Part shown: piece by piece, positions 13,746 to 26,300 of the stretch
Position numbering within the stretch: position 1 is the first letter of the stretch
Layout: every line of letters starts with the position of its first letter
NCBI RefSeq assembly: GCF_028769735.1
Contig: NC_088176.1
Coordinates: forward strand, 18,633,501-18,697,500
Reading direction: 5' to 3'
From: Zonotrichia leucophrys gambelii
Lineage: Eukaryota > Chordata > Aves > Passeriformes > Passerellidae
DNA length: 64,000 bases
Made by a program: the position numbers and the translations under genes
Notes under the pieces: model-generated
Database searches by the model: none
The model's input: only the letters and a program-made list of their open reading frames with translations
Told to the model about the DNA's origin: nothing

Positions 13746-14513
13746 CCTCTAGTCAACAGCTGACACTTCATAAGTATACTGAGAGGTTTCAGTAGCCCAT
13801 GTCCTGGGATGCTGCAGTGATGGAGATGAGATAAGAATGACTTGGTAAAAGATTTATACAAAGTAGGCTTGACTGCTGTCAGTTGTGACAAATGAACATA
13901 ACAAGCCAAAAGTTTGTTACCAAGTATTGACTCCCCTCAGCAGCACCTGACAGCACAGAGCTCTCTTTCCTACCTGTGATTCAAGCACTCAAAAAAAGCT
14001 TATTATTTCTAGCCACAATTCTCTTTCCCTCATTCTCTGCATCTGCAGTTTTTAGGACTCAGGGAAAATCTTGATTAGGACACAGACCATCTCTTAACTT
14101 ACAACTGAAATATCTGGTTCATTTTAGATGGAAAAAGAAACATCTCCTTCAGAGAGTGTTGTGCTTCAATAAAGCACCTCTTTGTGGTGGCCACATCAGA
14201 GGTGAAACCTTGTCCAGGCTGGCAGTATGAAAGCCAAGGGGCTTGTTCCAAACAGGCAAAAAAGTGTTGGTTTTTTGTTTATGCCTCTTTCTTGCGACAC
14301 TTATAAAAGGGGTCAGGGCAGTCTGTCTGTAACATTTTTCCAACAACCATCATTAAAAGTGCTTCGTGTTTAAGATTGTGACAGAAAGCCTGATATTGGC
14401 TCTGTCAGCAATGACATTTGCAAAGGATTGGTGATAGATTTTGTGGTGCCAGTTTATCCTGACCATCTTGGAGCTGTTTCTTCATCTTGGTTGCCTGACT
14501 CAGCCTCCAAGCT

Positions 14514-14535
14514 CATCATCATCATCATCATCACC
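14514..14535. repeat. (ATC)n microsatellite
   Basis: Six to seven ATC units are followed by ACC and ATT. It is a short trinucleotide repeat in non-coding DNA. Confidence 0.85.
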
Positions 14536-17500
14536 ATTTATTGGGACTGGCTGACTATTTTGACAAAAGAAATAGTCCTAGTCAATGCAGATGACACTGG
14601 GGAATGCTGGAGCTGGAGCCAGATCCTGCACCCTGGGTTTTATGGGGAAATGATTCAGCTTTCCTTACAGCTTGCTGGGAGCCACCGCACCCCATGGGCT
14701 GATCTGATGCTCACCACTAAAATGCAGCCACTCCCAACGTGAGGAGTAGCAACAAGTATTACATGCAAGGTCAAGAGGAGTCCTTGGCCAAGGACAGAGC
14801 AAAAAGGATCCAGTATTTTAATGTACAAACACTGAACGTGTGAGATCTCTCAGGCAAATAGCCTGGACCCACACTCAGCAAGTTTGGCTCAACACAGAGA
14901 GGCCCTATATGCCTGCTCAGTGTCACTACCCCCATAATCTGGCAAGCCTTTTGACATTAGGTGTTCATTGGAAAGTCCGATTGCCTGGAGCCCAGCTTGC
15001 CTTTTTTACGAGAGAACAGCATGTTCCCAGCTCTGCATTTCCAGAGGAAACAAGCCCCAAGAGTACATTAAAGACTTGGACACAAATAGCTTGCACTGTG
15101 TATTATTTTCAAGCTGGTCTCATGATTTTACAGGTCTGACTCATTCCGGATAAATGCAGAAGGTTAGTCATGATAGCTGTAGACAAAGAGGAAGGACCTC
15201 ACTGGACTTACCCCAGTGCAGTTTCCATTGCTGTTGTCGGGCAAAGAGCTGAGCCAGATTTGCTGGTCCCTGATCCTGGGTTTGTCCCAGGACCTGTTAA
15301 GGGGCACATCAGTGAGAAAGTGTGGACACATATCTGTGCATACTGCTGACAGCCTTACAGCCACCTTCCTGCTGAGAGTTGGGGAGCATCTGCTCATCCC
15401 TGAGCTAAGGCCAGATGTTGGTAGGGGTCTCATTGGCCACCACAGTGGCTGGCTGTGGGAAGTGTGCTGCAGCACATAGGTGGCAGCTGCACTGTGGCAC
15501 TGCTGTCACCTCCAGCTGTGCGCACAGCCACCAGCAGCTCCACACCACTGCCGTGACACAGCCAGTCTGACTCATCTTTGGACTTTACCTACTCCGAGGC
15601 CTCAAGATACTTGGTCTGGAGAAACAGGAAGGAGAAAAGGAGAATTTTTATGCTTGCATCTTGTGCACAGCCTGTTGTCTGTGCTGGACATGGCCATGTC
15701 TAGAAGAGCAGCATTTCCCTGCACCCCTGCAATCCAGGGATTCTCTTCCACAGGAGTGCTGAGCCGCAGCCCAGCTGCAGGCCAGGCTGGGAGCACCATC
15801 TGCCGGCTTTGACACGGCAGGCTGGCTTGTTAGAGGGACAAATTACAGGGTAACCCAGAGCTGCACAGTCATTAGACTGCACAGCAAATCAGAGATGAAA
15901 AAATCACAGGGCTGGACAAATCCCTCAGCTAAAGCTCCTCCTGTCAGCCTCACAAAAGGGGCTCCAAACCAGTCAGTCTTTCTGCACTAGAGCCAAACAA
16001 ACTGATTTGGGTGAAGGAGATCCACTTGTAAGTTAGCTGGAGTTATTTAGGGCTCTTGCAGAGCTTGCAAAGAGTTTCAGCTAAAGAAGTTTGAAGCATT
16101 TCACTGAGCAGTCTTTTAAATTCTTCATTCTTACAGTTCAAAATGTAGTTTTGTTTACAAGTATTCCCAATAATAATGATACTGAAGGGGGCATTGAGAG
16201 CCTGAAAAGGAAAGAAATTGTATGTCTCCAGTGCAACAGTGGGCCTGTTTAAGCAGCTCCCAAGTAGATTTTTCTTGGGTTCCTCAGGTCAAGTCACTTC
16301 CTCTGATGTATGATGGATGTGTCCCATCCCCACAGTTCACTGCAGCGGACAAGGATCCACTGAGCTGTCCTTGCATGAACCTTACAGAGAACCTACAAAT
16401 GTGAGGATCCTCCCAGCACTGGCAAAGCACAAGCAGACCTCACAGGAGGCTGCTCTGCGTGCGTCACCCTTGCACAGAACAGCGTGGGGGAACAGTGCTA
16501 GGTTACAAAATCCACCTTACAGCAAAGAGGTCGCACCACTGTTGGCATCTGCTGGTGTGTCAATACTGTCTTTAATGGCACAGTCTCAGACTGGTACAGA
16601 TAAACACAAAAATAAACAAAGAGGCTTCTGGGCACACCAGCACCTTTCTTGCCTTTTCAGAGCCAAAATGCTAAAAATTCCATGTTTATTTCCATTGCAT
16701 GCTAGTTGATCTCATGAAAGCATTTCCCCAGCCTTTATTTGGCTTTGTTTCTAGAGCCACTTGACTGAAGAAGCAGAATAGCACAGGGTATGTCCAGTAC
16801 AGGACTGTGAGCAGCACATACTCCTTCTGGGGGTGCTGGTGGATGTTTTGACAGACTTTAGGCACTATTAAAGATGCATTTAGTCGGTCCAAAAGGCAAA
16901 GCTATGGTCAAAACAATTGAAATTCACTTAATGCACTGGAAGCTGGACCTTCCTGAGACTATTTCAGCCGTTCCAGGTTTGAGTTCTGTATGTTGCCTAC
17001 ATAAGATTAATTTCCTTTTATTTTGATCTCATACCTTTTATATATCTTTTAACAGAAGAAATTTCAAATTCTTTCTTGACCTTTTTAATGCCCACTTTGT
17101 TTTAACAAATCTGTTCTTTGGACACTTTGCATTGACACCAGTAAACTTTTAAGATATCTGTGAGCCAGACTTGGAATTATTACCCCCACTTCTTAACCTC
17201 TTTTTTCAAATCCATCCCCATTGGTACTGGGGTGGAAGGAAGCAGGAGTGTTAAAGGCCTTATTTTTCACTTTTTCTCTGACTTTTGTGATAACTTGTAC
17301 AAGTTATTTTAGGATAGTTAAGATTTTCTCTGTACTCTGGAAATTAAACTTCAACATATTATATTCAAATTTGGTGGGTTTTTTGTTTTGTTTTGGAGTG
17401 GCTTGTTTGTTTTTTTTCTTTTTAATAAACTGGGAGTAATTACTGCAGATGGTGGCAGGTTCTCTATCTGCTGCTCTCCTCAAGCCCTGCCTGCCATTCT

Positions 17501-18513
17501 GGGAAATGGGCAAATAGTCAAACACACATCACAGTACTCAGTGCAAAGGTCAGAAGAGATCTGTATTGGCCAGTGGCTCAAGTGGAGTGAGGTACCTGTT
17601 CTGGCCACAAAATGTTTTTTACTTCTCTCTGCATCCATTTAGTAAATGAACAGAGCTTTTGTCAGTAACAATAACAAAACTTGAGGAACATAATAAACAA
17701 TTTTGCATCTCAATTCTTTATATAGTGCTTCTTTTTAATAGCTTTTGAGAATTGTAATGAAATACTTTGAAATATGTTTGGGACAGTTTTGTTTCAGACT
17801 TTGCCTCCAGCTTCTTTGGTTTGAAAAACAGGCTTGTTTCCAGGAAAGTAAGTATTGCATTTAATTGGAATTAGATGTTGGCAAAGAAGGCTGATGTTTC
17901 CAAAGCTGCTGGTGCTTCTGTGAGCTTGGAAAACAGCCTGGGTGCCTCTTGCAACAGTTAATAAAAACAATTAATTGCATCTGTTTATTTTAGATCCACC
18001 TACTATTATTTTTTTCCTACTTTTTGTAATCTTCTTACTTAATTTGTCATGGAGCAACAAATACAGCTCACCCCAGAGAACCCAATGGTGTCTTTCCTTT
18101 TCAATTGGTCAAGAAATGTCTGAAGTGTTGCATGATTTCAAAATGCTGTTGCTGCCGAACCTGAGAAATGTGAAAACTCCAGCTCAAGAATCCTGAGACA
18201 GTTGGAGACTTACAAGACACAACTGAAAATTCTTCCCCTTTCTACCATCAGAAATAGATGCCAAATGCAGGATGGTGGCATCTCCTGCATCTCAGCAATG
18301 CTGTCCCAGTGGGACTGAGCCCCTTGGCAGACCCTCAGCTCCCCTGAGGCGGCAGCAGCCTCTGCAGCTGCTCTCTACACCGAGTCCAGTTCAGCCTGGG
18401 AGGGGGAGCACAGCCACCTCCACTACTTGAATTAGACCACCAAAACCATTAAACTGTGCTAAACACCACATCATTGAAATTTTGTTTCAACATAATTAAT
18501 AATTAAAAACATT

Positions 18514-18539
18514 ATTCTTAAAAAAATTAATTTAAGAAT
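18514..18539. repeat. AT-rich inverted repeat, 9-bp arms
   Basis: ATTCTTAAA (514-522) and TTTAAGAAT (531-539) are perfect reverse complements around an 8-base AT spacer, inside a strongly AT-rich stretch upstream of WNT8B. It is probably a low-complexity coincidence. Confidence 0.6.
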
Positions 18540-19989
18540 AAATAAAGGGCTTGTTTCCCTCACCTTTCAGTTTTTGGTGTTTTATCTTCTACTAGGTAAA
18601 TTCTCAAGCTTTTTCTCACCATACGTAACATCTTAGTTTTTCAAATGCTTGGGGCTCCAGGACCTGGGGCTTTAATGAGTGCAAATACCATCAGTCTTGC
18701 TGTAATAGAACACAGCTGGGGGCACAGCTGGCCCTGGAATAAATTGCTGCCACTGCATTTTCTTCTCCTCTAGGTGCCCAGAAACTGCGCAGCCACCCTT
18801 GGGGTGAGGGAGTGCCCTGGCTGAACAGGCAGGGCTCTGGGCAAAGGTAGTGTTTTGGCAGCAGTGTCCTATGTGCTGTGCCTGGCCAGGGCTCCCTCAC
18901 TTGAGCGCAGCTGGGCTCAGTGTGAGATAGCCAAAATCCATCAGAGAGCAAATCTCTGCTGAGCAGCTTTCCTTTCCTGAGACTCTGGAACCCAGGAGGG
19001 ACTTTGGTCCACCTGAAGTGTCCCCAAGCAAAGCTCAACTGGCTGCCAGCCCTGCCTGATGGCTCAGCCAGAGGATCTCAGTCCTCTTCAAATCCTGCCT
19101 GGGTCCAGCACTTCTGCTTGCTAGCTGTGCCCTGGATGAAATGAGTTTGACTGGCCTCAGCCCATGTTTTGGCTGATCATGTCCACAGCACAAAATTCAA
19201 CTGCATAGTGCGGAGAAGCTCTTCCTATGGCTTTGGGACATGGGATACAACTGGTCCAATGCTGATATAAGGCCAGTCATGGTATCTGTGGTGGGTGCTG
19301 TGACAGTAACTGGGATGTCCCATGTGGCCAGATGCCACCGACTGGATGCACTTCTAAGTAGCTCCAGCAGCTACTTAGCCTGGGATAAGCCCTTAGTGGG
19401 AGACTGCTAACCCTTCCAAACCAAAGACTGTCTCCCATGGACTTTATAGGAAATGCCAAAAGCAAAAAATTAAGGGGGAATAGGAAGGTTTAGCCAGAGG
19501 CCTTTCTCTTGGGGTGAGGATGGCCTGATGCAAACAGGAGGTGGGAAGAAAGAGCAGGTCACCATGATAAAGGAGAAGCAGATGGAGGTAGGAACTGGCC
19601 CTGATCCTCCTTAAACTTCTGGGGGAGACTGAGGCAGAGACAATGGTCTCATATCTGTGACCCAAGCAGCAGATGCAGAGAGCCTGAGCCCAATCCCCCC
19701 ACCCCAGAGCACCCAGTGCACCCCAGCTCAGCAGTATCTCCAATGCAGGAGGAGGAGAAGACACTTCAAAAGCAGCCCTTCCAGTTGCCTTTGCTGAGAA
19801 CGGAAAGCCAGAGCAGTGCTAGTGGAGATTGAATCTAGTGATTACTATAAGGGATTTGCTGTCTCTTTCTTTATCCCTCTCTCTCTTTTTTTTTTCTTTT
19901 CCCCCCCTTTTCCCTCCCTCTTATCCCTTTCGTGGTGCATTTGTCTTCGAGGAACCTGGGGTGTTCTTTTCATCAGTTCAATCTCTCTC

Positions 19990-20320
19990 TGGCACTTGAG
20001 TCCTGATTGGCTGAAGGACTTAGGGGAAAAAAAAAATCTTTAATTAAGTAGATAATCTCTTCTTAGGAAGTTCTGCGGCTCCATTTCACCAGCCCCCTTT
20101 AGCTCTTACTTTAGGATTGGTTATCCTTTGCAGAAGGTGGGATTCAGGAGGCATCCGCCTCTTCATCACACCAGGACTGCCGGGTGGAAAATAACTCCAT
20201 CCCTTCCCTAAATTAGTTGTGCTTCTTTTTTTTTTCCTTTTTTCTGGTGGTGGTGGTAACCAAGTTTGGGGTTTTTTTAGGATCTCCTTTCTCCCTCTTT
20301 ATTTGGATTTTATATTTCAC
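19990..20320 (+). promoter_or_regulatory. Putative WNT8B proximal promoter and 5' UTR
   Basis: Two inverted CCAAT boxes (GATTGGCT at 20005-20012 and GATTGGTT at 20115-20122) lie about 110 bases apart, 200-310 bases before the WNT8B start codon. Between them is TTAATTAA (20040-20047), a homeodomain-type core. A TATAAG stands further upstream at 19846, ahead of a pyrimidine-rich tract (19861-19925). There is no CpG island here. The transcription start cannot be fixed from sequence alone, so this is an inference from motif clustering and distance. Confidence 0.4.
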
Positions 20321-20379
20321 ATGGACCCTTATCTGGGCATCTTCTTCCTCACTCCCTTCTTCCAGTCCTGCTATGCCTG
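20321..20379 (+). CDS. WNT8B: WNT8B coding exon 1 (signal peptide)
   Basis: ATG at 20321 opens a short hydrophobic reading frame, [19 protein letters not shown], followed by the first two bases of a Trp codon and a GTGAGT donor. The split Trp codon is completed exactly by the G at 26453, giving [12 protein letters not shown] as in human WNT8B. The leader sequence itself differs from the human one, as signal peptides usually do, so the assignment rests on position, phase, the donor site and hydrophobicity. The base at -3 is C and at +4 is G, so the start context is only moderate. Confidence 0.85.
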
Positions 20380-23300
20380 GTGAGTATCAAGAGCATCACA
20401 GTCTGTGTCACAGGCAGGTGCTCTTCCCAGATACCCTAAGGAAATTCCTCTTCGCCTTCCTAAATGTCTCCTCTTTCTCACTTAGCTAAGTTCTGTCTTT
20501 AATGGAATCAGATATTTAACCAAGTCCTTACACACTCATTGGCAGAGAGGTTAGATCTATGAAAGTCCCTCTTTTTCCCTGCACTTCCCAAAAATAACTA
20601 GGGGCCAGATTGTAAGCTGGAGTAAAATAGGGGAGAGTGGGTGCTGAGACCTAGCCCCTCACTTTCAAGTGGGAAGATAACCCAATGGAAGAGCCAGAGA
20701 ATTCTGCTTTTCCAAAGGCTCCCAGTCAGCTTGTCTTGTCTTAATTAAATGAAGTGGGGCTTCTCTCGCGCTCCCCAAAGAGGACAGTCTGTGATTAAGA
20801 GCTCAGAGCCCGCAGGGGTGAGTTAGATCCACAGGAGTGTCACTCTGGATGAGTAGCCTGAGAGCCCAGCTCCTTGGCACGCACCAGGGGCAGAATTTCT
20901 TGTCAGAAATTCAGGTATTAGGGTTTCCTGGGCAGCTGCTTTTGCTACGGCGATTGCTACAGCTCGGTTTTCAACCACCTGAGTCCCATCAGACCAGTTC
21001 TGCTGTGCACAAATCTGTGGCCATCTCCTGTGGACCTCTTGCTTTGTCCTGAGGAGGGTGTTATATTTATTTCCCAAAAAGTTCTTTAAGGGTGAACAGA
21101 AAGAGATTATGTTTGCATCGAATCTTGTATCGTTCCTTGTGGGATATATCAGTCCCATTCCCAAAGGGAAATGATCTCTGCAGGTATTTTTCCTATGTGA
21201 TTTTTACTGAGTACCCAATTTTTTCTCTCAATTGCAGTGATGCCCTGGGGAATCTGCTCAGTGGGTTACAGATTTATCTCCAACAGCAAGCAAAGTCTTT
21301 TACCATTCAATTACTAAAATCCCCTGCCTTCTCCATAGCAGATCTCTAGGGTTATTACCATGGATGGAGAAATCAAAATTACAAAAAGAGAAACTAAAGA
21401 GTAAATGGGAACTCATTCCTGTTAGTCTGGAAATGAAATTTATGTTCTTTCAGAGATTTTCTACTCCTTTCATTAAAAGAATACACAACAATTTGTATAT
21501 GTCTAAATACTATAAAAGAGCAAACTCAAGATAAACCTCCCTTCTGGAACAAGGGTAATATGTATGTTCTACAGAAAGGCTAGGCAAGAGCTCATGCTGA
21601 TTTTATTGTTATTTTTCTGCTCTTCCTGTGTATGTCTTGCTTTCCTCAATAAAAACAGGTTTAGAATACATTAAAAGAAAAAACCCCAACATTTTAAAGA
21701 AACAGTTCAAAGAGAAATTTCAGCACACAAAGTAGAGCTAAATATGGAAATCCAAGACATTTTCAGTCCAAAGTTGGATGTTTAGATTCCTGTCTCTCAG
21801 TAGTTTTTATCTAAGAGAAAAGTTTATAGATCAAGACAACCTCGCTTCTCACTGCATGTTGCTCATAGGTCATGAGTTCCATAGAGAAAGGAAAATTGCA
21901 ACTTTAATTGAAATTATCATTTTGCAGACACTCTCCCTTAACTCTTTAGGAGAAAAACAAATTTGTGAGAGTCATAAAATAATTCTGCTTGAAATTTGTG
22001 CTGGTTTTCTCTATCTGATCCAATGGCTTAAAACACGTTATTTTTTTCTTTATGATTTAATCACAAGAATTGGGAGTGGGAACATGGTGGGGGAGCAATA
22101 TAGAACAACAACAAAAAAAAGTTTTTACATATATATGTGGCCACTTCCTTTCTTTGCATGTGGATTAGTTTTTACCATTTAATGGATCATTCAACCAATG
22201 TACTATTTCTAGGTGATCAAAATGTTAGGGTTGCATTTAGGAACAAAATCTTCAAAATAAATATAACAAAATAGATAAAAATGAAGAAAAAATAAGTAAA
22301 GTTCCAAATGCTATTGAGTTGCTGCCCAGTTTCCTCTCCTGTGGGAATAATATAAAGATCTCTAACTCAGTAGTTTTCTCCTAAATGTAATTTTTACACT
22401 TCAGCTGTGGGACTGCCTTTGGTTTTCAGCCTCCCTGATTTTCTAATAACCTCGGGGAGCTCATATTGAGAACAAAACTCAGACCCAAAAGGAAATTCTA
22501 TCCATTTTCTCTATTTACAATAATGACAGTGAAGATGTAAATCCAGCTTTATAATTTTCTAAAGAGCAGAACCAGCAGCACAGTAGCCTGAGTGGGTGGT
22601 AAGGTATCAGACAAATATTGTAATGAGAGATTAGGTAAGGCTCTCAGGGCATATTAAACTGAGGAGAGTGATGCTAAACTGATGAGTGTGATGTTATTGG
22701 TTAAAGTTGTAAATGAGACAGAATTATCAGAGGCTATTAGTATTATTAGTATTTGATATGAGTAAAATATAATGGGACAGCTGCTTGGCAGGGTTCTTTG
22801 TTTTCAGATTCAATAAAACTGTGACAGAAAACTCCTGCTGAAGATATTTACTAGCTTTGACATAATTTTCTAATATTGGATCCAATGAAAATCTCTTGCC
22901 CTAGATTTACTTTTTACCTGGAGACATAGAGTTGTGCTGAGGGAAGCAGTGTGTCCTGGCCAGGGCCCTGCACAGCCTGGGGAGGGGGCAGAGGAACTCG
23001 GAGTTGTCCCCCCTCGACCCGCTTGGCTACGAGCCTGCTCCGCTTCAGCCCGTGTAATGCTGTCCTGCAGTTTGCAGGTGGAGGGAAAGGGGGTTACACA
23101 GCTAGAAACTCCCTGAGCTTTCTCTGAGAACAGAAATTACTTCAAATGTCTCTTTTCATGTGTGTGATACAAAAAAAATCACCAATGTCATAGAAACTGG
23201 GCTGGTTAACACCAGCTATGAATGCAACTACTTAGTTAGTTTAGTATTACATTCTGCTTTCCTTTACAAGGGAATGAAAATTTAGTAGAAGTACATAATT

Positions 23301-26300
23301 TCTTTTTAAAAATCACACTACAGACAAAACAATTAAGAGAGATTTTGGTAGTGATTCCTGTTTGTAGTACAGAGATGATTCTAGAGACACTGTCACTATT
23401 GTATTGTACCTGTGTAAGTAGTGGCTTAATTGCTTTCTGCCCTTAGTGGAGACTATATACAGAATGGAAATACATTTTTCTTAGCTAAATTATAAGAGCA
23501 AAGAAAAGCACATAGATTCTGTCTCCATTACTACCTTTCCTTCCTTCTCAATACAAGTAAGAAAAATTTCAGCCAGCCTCTAGTCATAGGATAGTCCCAT
23601 CTTCCCTTCTCCTGAACCTACCTGAAGCTGCAAGAGTTAAATGTTGGGGTGTCAAGTGCACAAAATACTTGAAACTTCGTGAATCCTTTACTTGTTTAAG
23701 TCCTACAAACCCAGCCAGCAGCCTGCCTGCCTGTTGATCTGAGAGCTCAAGGAAAATGCCTTTAGTCTCTCTGACTTTATAAACTGTTTAGAATATCCTG
23801 CTGGGAAAATGCTACTGTATCATTTGCTCAGCTGCAGATGGAGAATTGGCATATCCTGAACTTGGCCTTTTTGTGGACCTTTATCCTGGAGGTTTATCCT
23901 GGAAGGAACAGATCCTCTGCTTCAATGCAGTCATGTCAATTGACTCCTGCTAACAGGCTGGTTTGCTGTAAACTGACATTGTGGCTTACCATCCTCCTCC
24001 TAAAGCCGTCCTTGCAATTTCTCAGATGTTCCTAATCCAACGGTTTGGATTAGGAAGCAAATCCTTTCTATATACTGTGAATTTGGCTTTTCCTACCCAC
24101 ATGGGAAACAATGCAGATGGGATTTATCTCTTTTTTTGGTGACAAAAACAAGATAAGCGAGGACTTGCAATTTTCTAGCTCTTGCCTACGCAGGAGCATT
24201 TTACCAGAGTTTTCTCACAGCTGCTACCAGGGCCCCAGATTCACACTCACACCATCCTGAGTGTGGTCCCCATAGCAAAGCACTTAAGGTCAAGGCAATG
24301 GACAGAAGGGAAACCAGATGGAAAAATGACTTGTTCATGCTGCTATCCAGTTGCGTTAGGATGGGGACCCATGGAGCTTGCACAGTCTGATTAGCCCCAG
24401 GTTCATGGCCCTGTGTGATTCAGGTCACCCGATGCTCTAATCACTCGGCTACAGATGCCGTCTCTCCAAGTCCCAGGAAATATTTAATTAGCTGTACAAT
24501 GCAGAAGCAGCTTCCAAAGGAAAATTCCTCTGCAAAAAAACAACCATCAACTTCGTGCTAAAGTGCCCATGGGGGCTGGAGCACAGCCGGGTCTGAATCC
24601 CAAGCCTGGAACAAAGGGAAAGAATCTCCTGTTCTCACAGCCCACTCCTGTTTTGACCCAGGGGAATCTTTCCCAAAGAAAGCTTCATAAATGTAAACAC
24701 ATTTTCACCAAAAAACCCATAAAAACCAAAGCAAAACAAAAGAAAGCTAGACTTGCCAGAATGAAATGTTGCAAACTCATTCTCCTAACTCTAAACTGTA
24801 ACAGCAAAGATCAGATTTCTTGTGATTTTGATCAAGCTAAAGTAATGAGACCTCCTTTTGTGGTGTACTTTGGAAAGGATCTCTGTGGGAGCAGTTCTGG
24901 TGGAGGTGAAGTGGGCTTGCTAACTGTGCAAGTGGTTTTCCAGGGCAGGACAGCATCCTCTCTCAATCTCTCATGTGTCTCATGTCTGGGCACCAGTCCT
25001 GCACCCTGTCTGTCCCATGTCGATGGCAGGGCTGCATTTTGACCTTCAGCTTTGGACAACATTGCCTGCTTCTGACTGTGCTGGAGCCCATCCTGGGATG
25101 CCCCCACAGTGTCTGTGCTGGGTTTGTAGCACAAAAAGACAGTATCTTTCTCTCCCTTATGTGGGAATATTTGTGACTCATTTGAAGCAGAACATAATTT
25201 TGAGAAGTTGAAGAACCAAGTTTCCATCAGTGCGTGCTCTGTCATCTTCCCAATCACTCACTCATTGCAAGATCTCAATCCACTCATTCTACCTCTCTGG
25301 TCCCAGTGTCCTCTCTGGGTGATAACAGCAGTCACTCATTTCTCTTGAAGTGTTGAGCTCCAGCAGGGAAAATGTTCCACAGACTCACCAGAAATAGTGA
25401 TGTTATTTTATAAACCTTAGGTTTATAAAATATGTTATAAATTATATAAAATATATAAAATATACAAAGTGTGTTTATAAATGATGTTATTTTATAAAAA
25501 TTAGGTATTTTTAGGAGACCCTCTCTTTTCTTACTTCATTTCTGACTTGGGATATTTCGAATTGGCTCTTGGGCTTCTTCAAAGTGTCAGTCCTTTCTGC
25601 CATGATGCAGCTAAGCAGGATTCACCCAGAATTCTCCAAATTCTGCAGGTGGTCACTGCACCATATGGAGTCCCAACGCTGTCTGACCATTTGCACAGAA
25701 ACAGTCTTTCTTACTGGAGAAAGACTCAGACCAGACAGCATCCATTCTGCAACGCCATAGTGTTGGAGACAAGCCACACTGCCTGACCCTTGGAGACGAT
25801 CCCTCCACACCTTCAGTGGGAACAGCAGAAAGCTTAGTTTTGTCTAGGACCTCCCACCCACCCCAAACCCTCAGGGTGCCCTGCACAGTGTCCTGGAGGA
25901 TGGGAAGGACAGGTATATTTGTGTTCAGCCATCACCATAACCTGACCAAGAGGAGAGTGTGGGCAGTAAGAAATGGCACCACAGGAAAACAAGGGATTGT
26001 GATGTGGAGAGATGCATCTGGACTCATATTGCAAAGAAGCAGTGGCATGATGCCCTCCCTCCCTCAGCACGGTCTCGCTCCTGGGGGCTGAGAGAAATGG
26101 TATCCTGACTTCAGTCAAGTGAGGTAAAAAAGCAAGGCTAGGGGAACCAGAAAGCTAAATAAGGGATAGATTGGTACAAAGGGTAGCTGAGCAGAGGAAA
26201 GCAAAAGGAGGGAGCAGTGAAGGAACTGCAGCCCAGTACAGCCTGACTGAGGGGAGCAGGGTGGAGGGAAGGGGACAGCACTGTCCTGTTCCTTAGGGAG

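Larger units (their letters stand above)
1..19800. other. Intergenic sequence upstream of WNT8B
   Basis: I find no exon that I can support on either strand. The open frames are short and have no recognisable protein signature. Visible content is limited to T-runs (about 1830-1840 and 2741-2757), a 12-bp tandem duplication near 3479-3502, microsatellites near 10.65 and 14.51 kb, and decayed ancient repeats listed separately. In human the next gene on this side is SCD; I see no sign of it here. Confidence 0.7.

Noticed and set aside
20217..20489. Hydrophobic 90-codon open frame over the start of WNT8B
   Set aside because: It is in another frame from the real signal peptide and owes its hydrophobicity to a T-rich tract. 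The correct frame joins exactly to exon 2.
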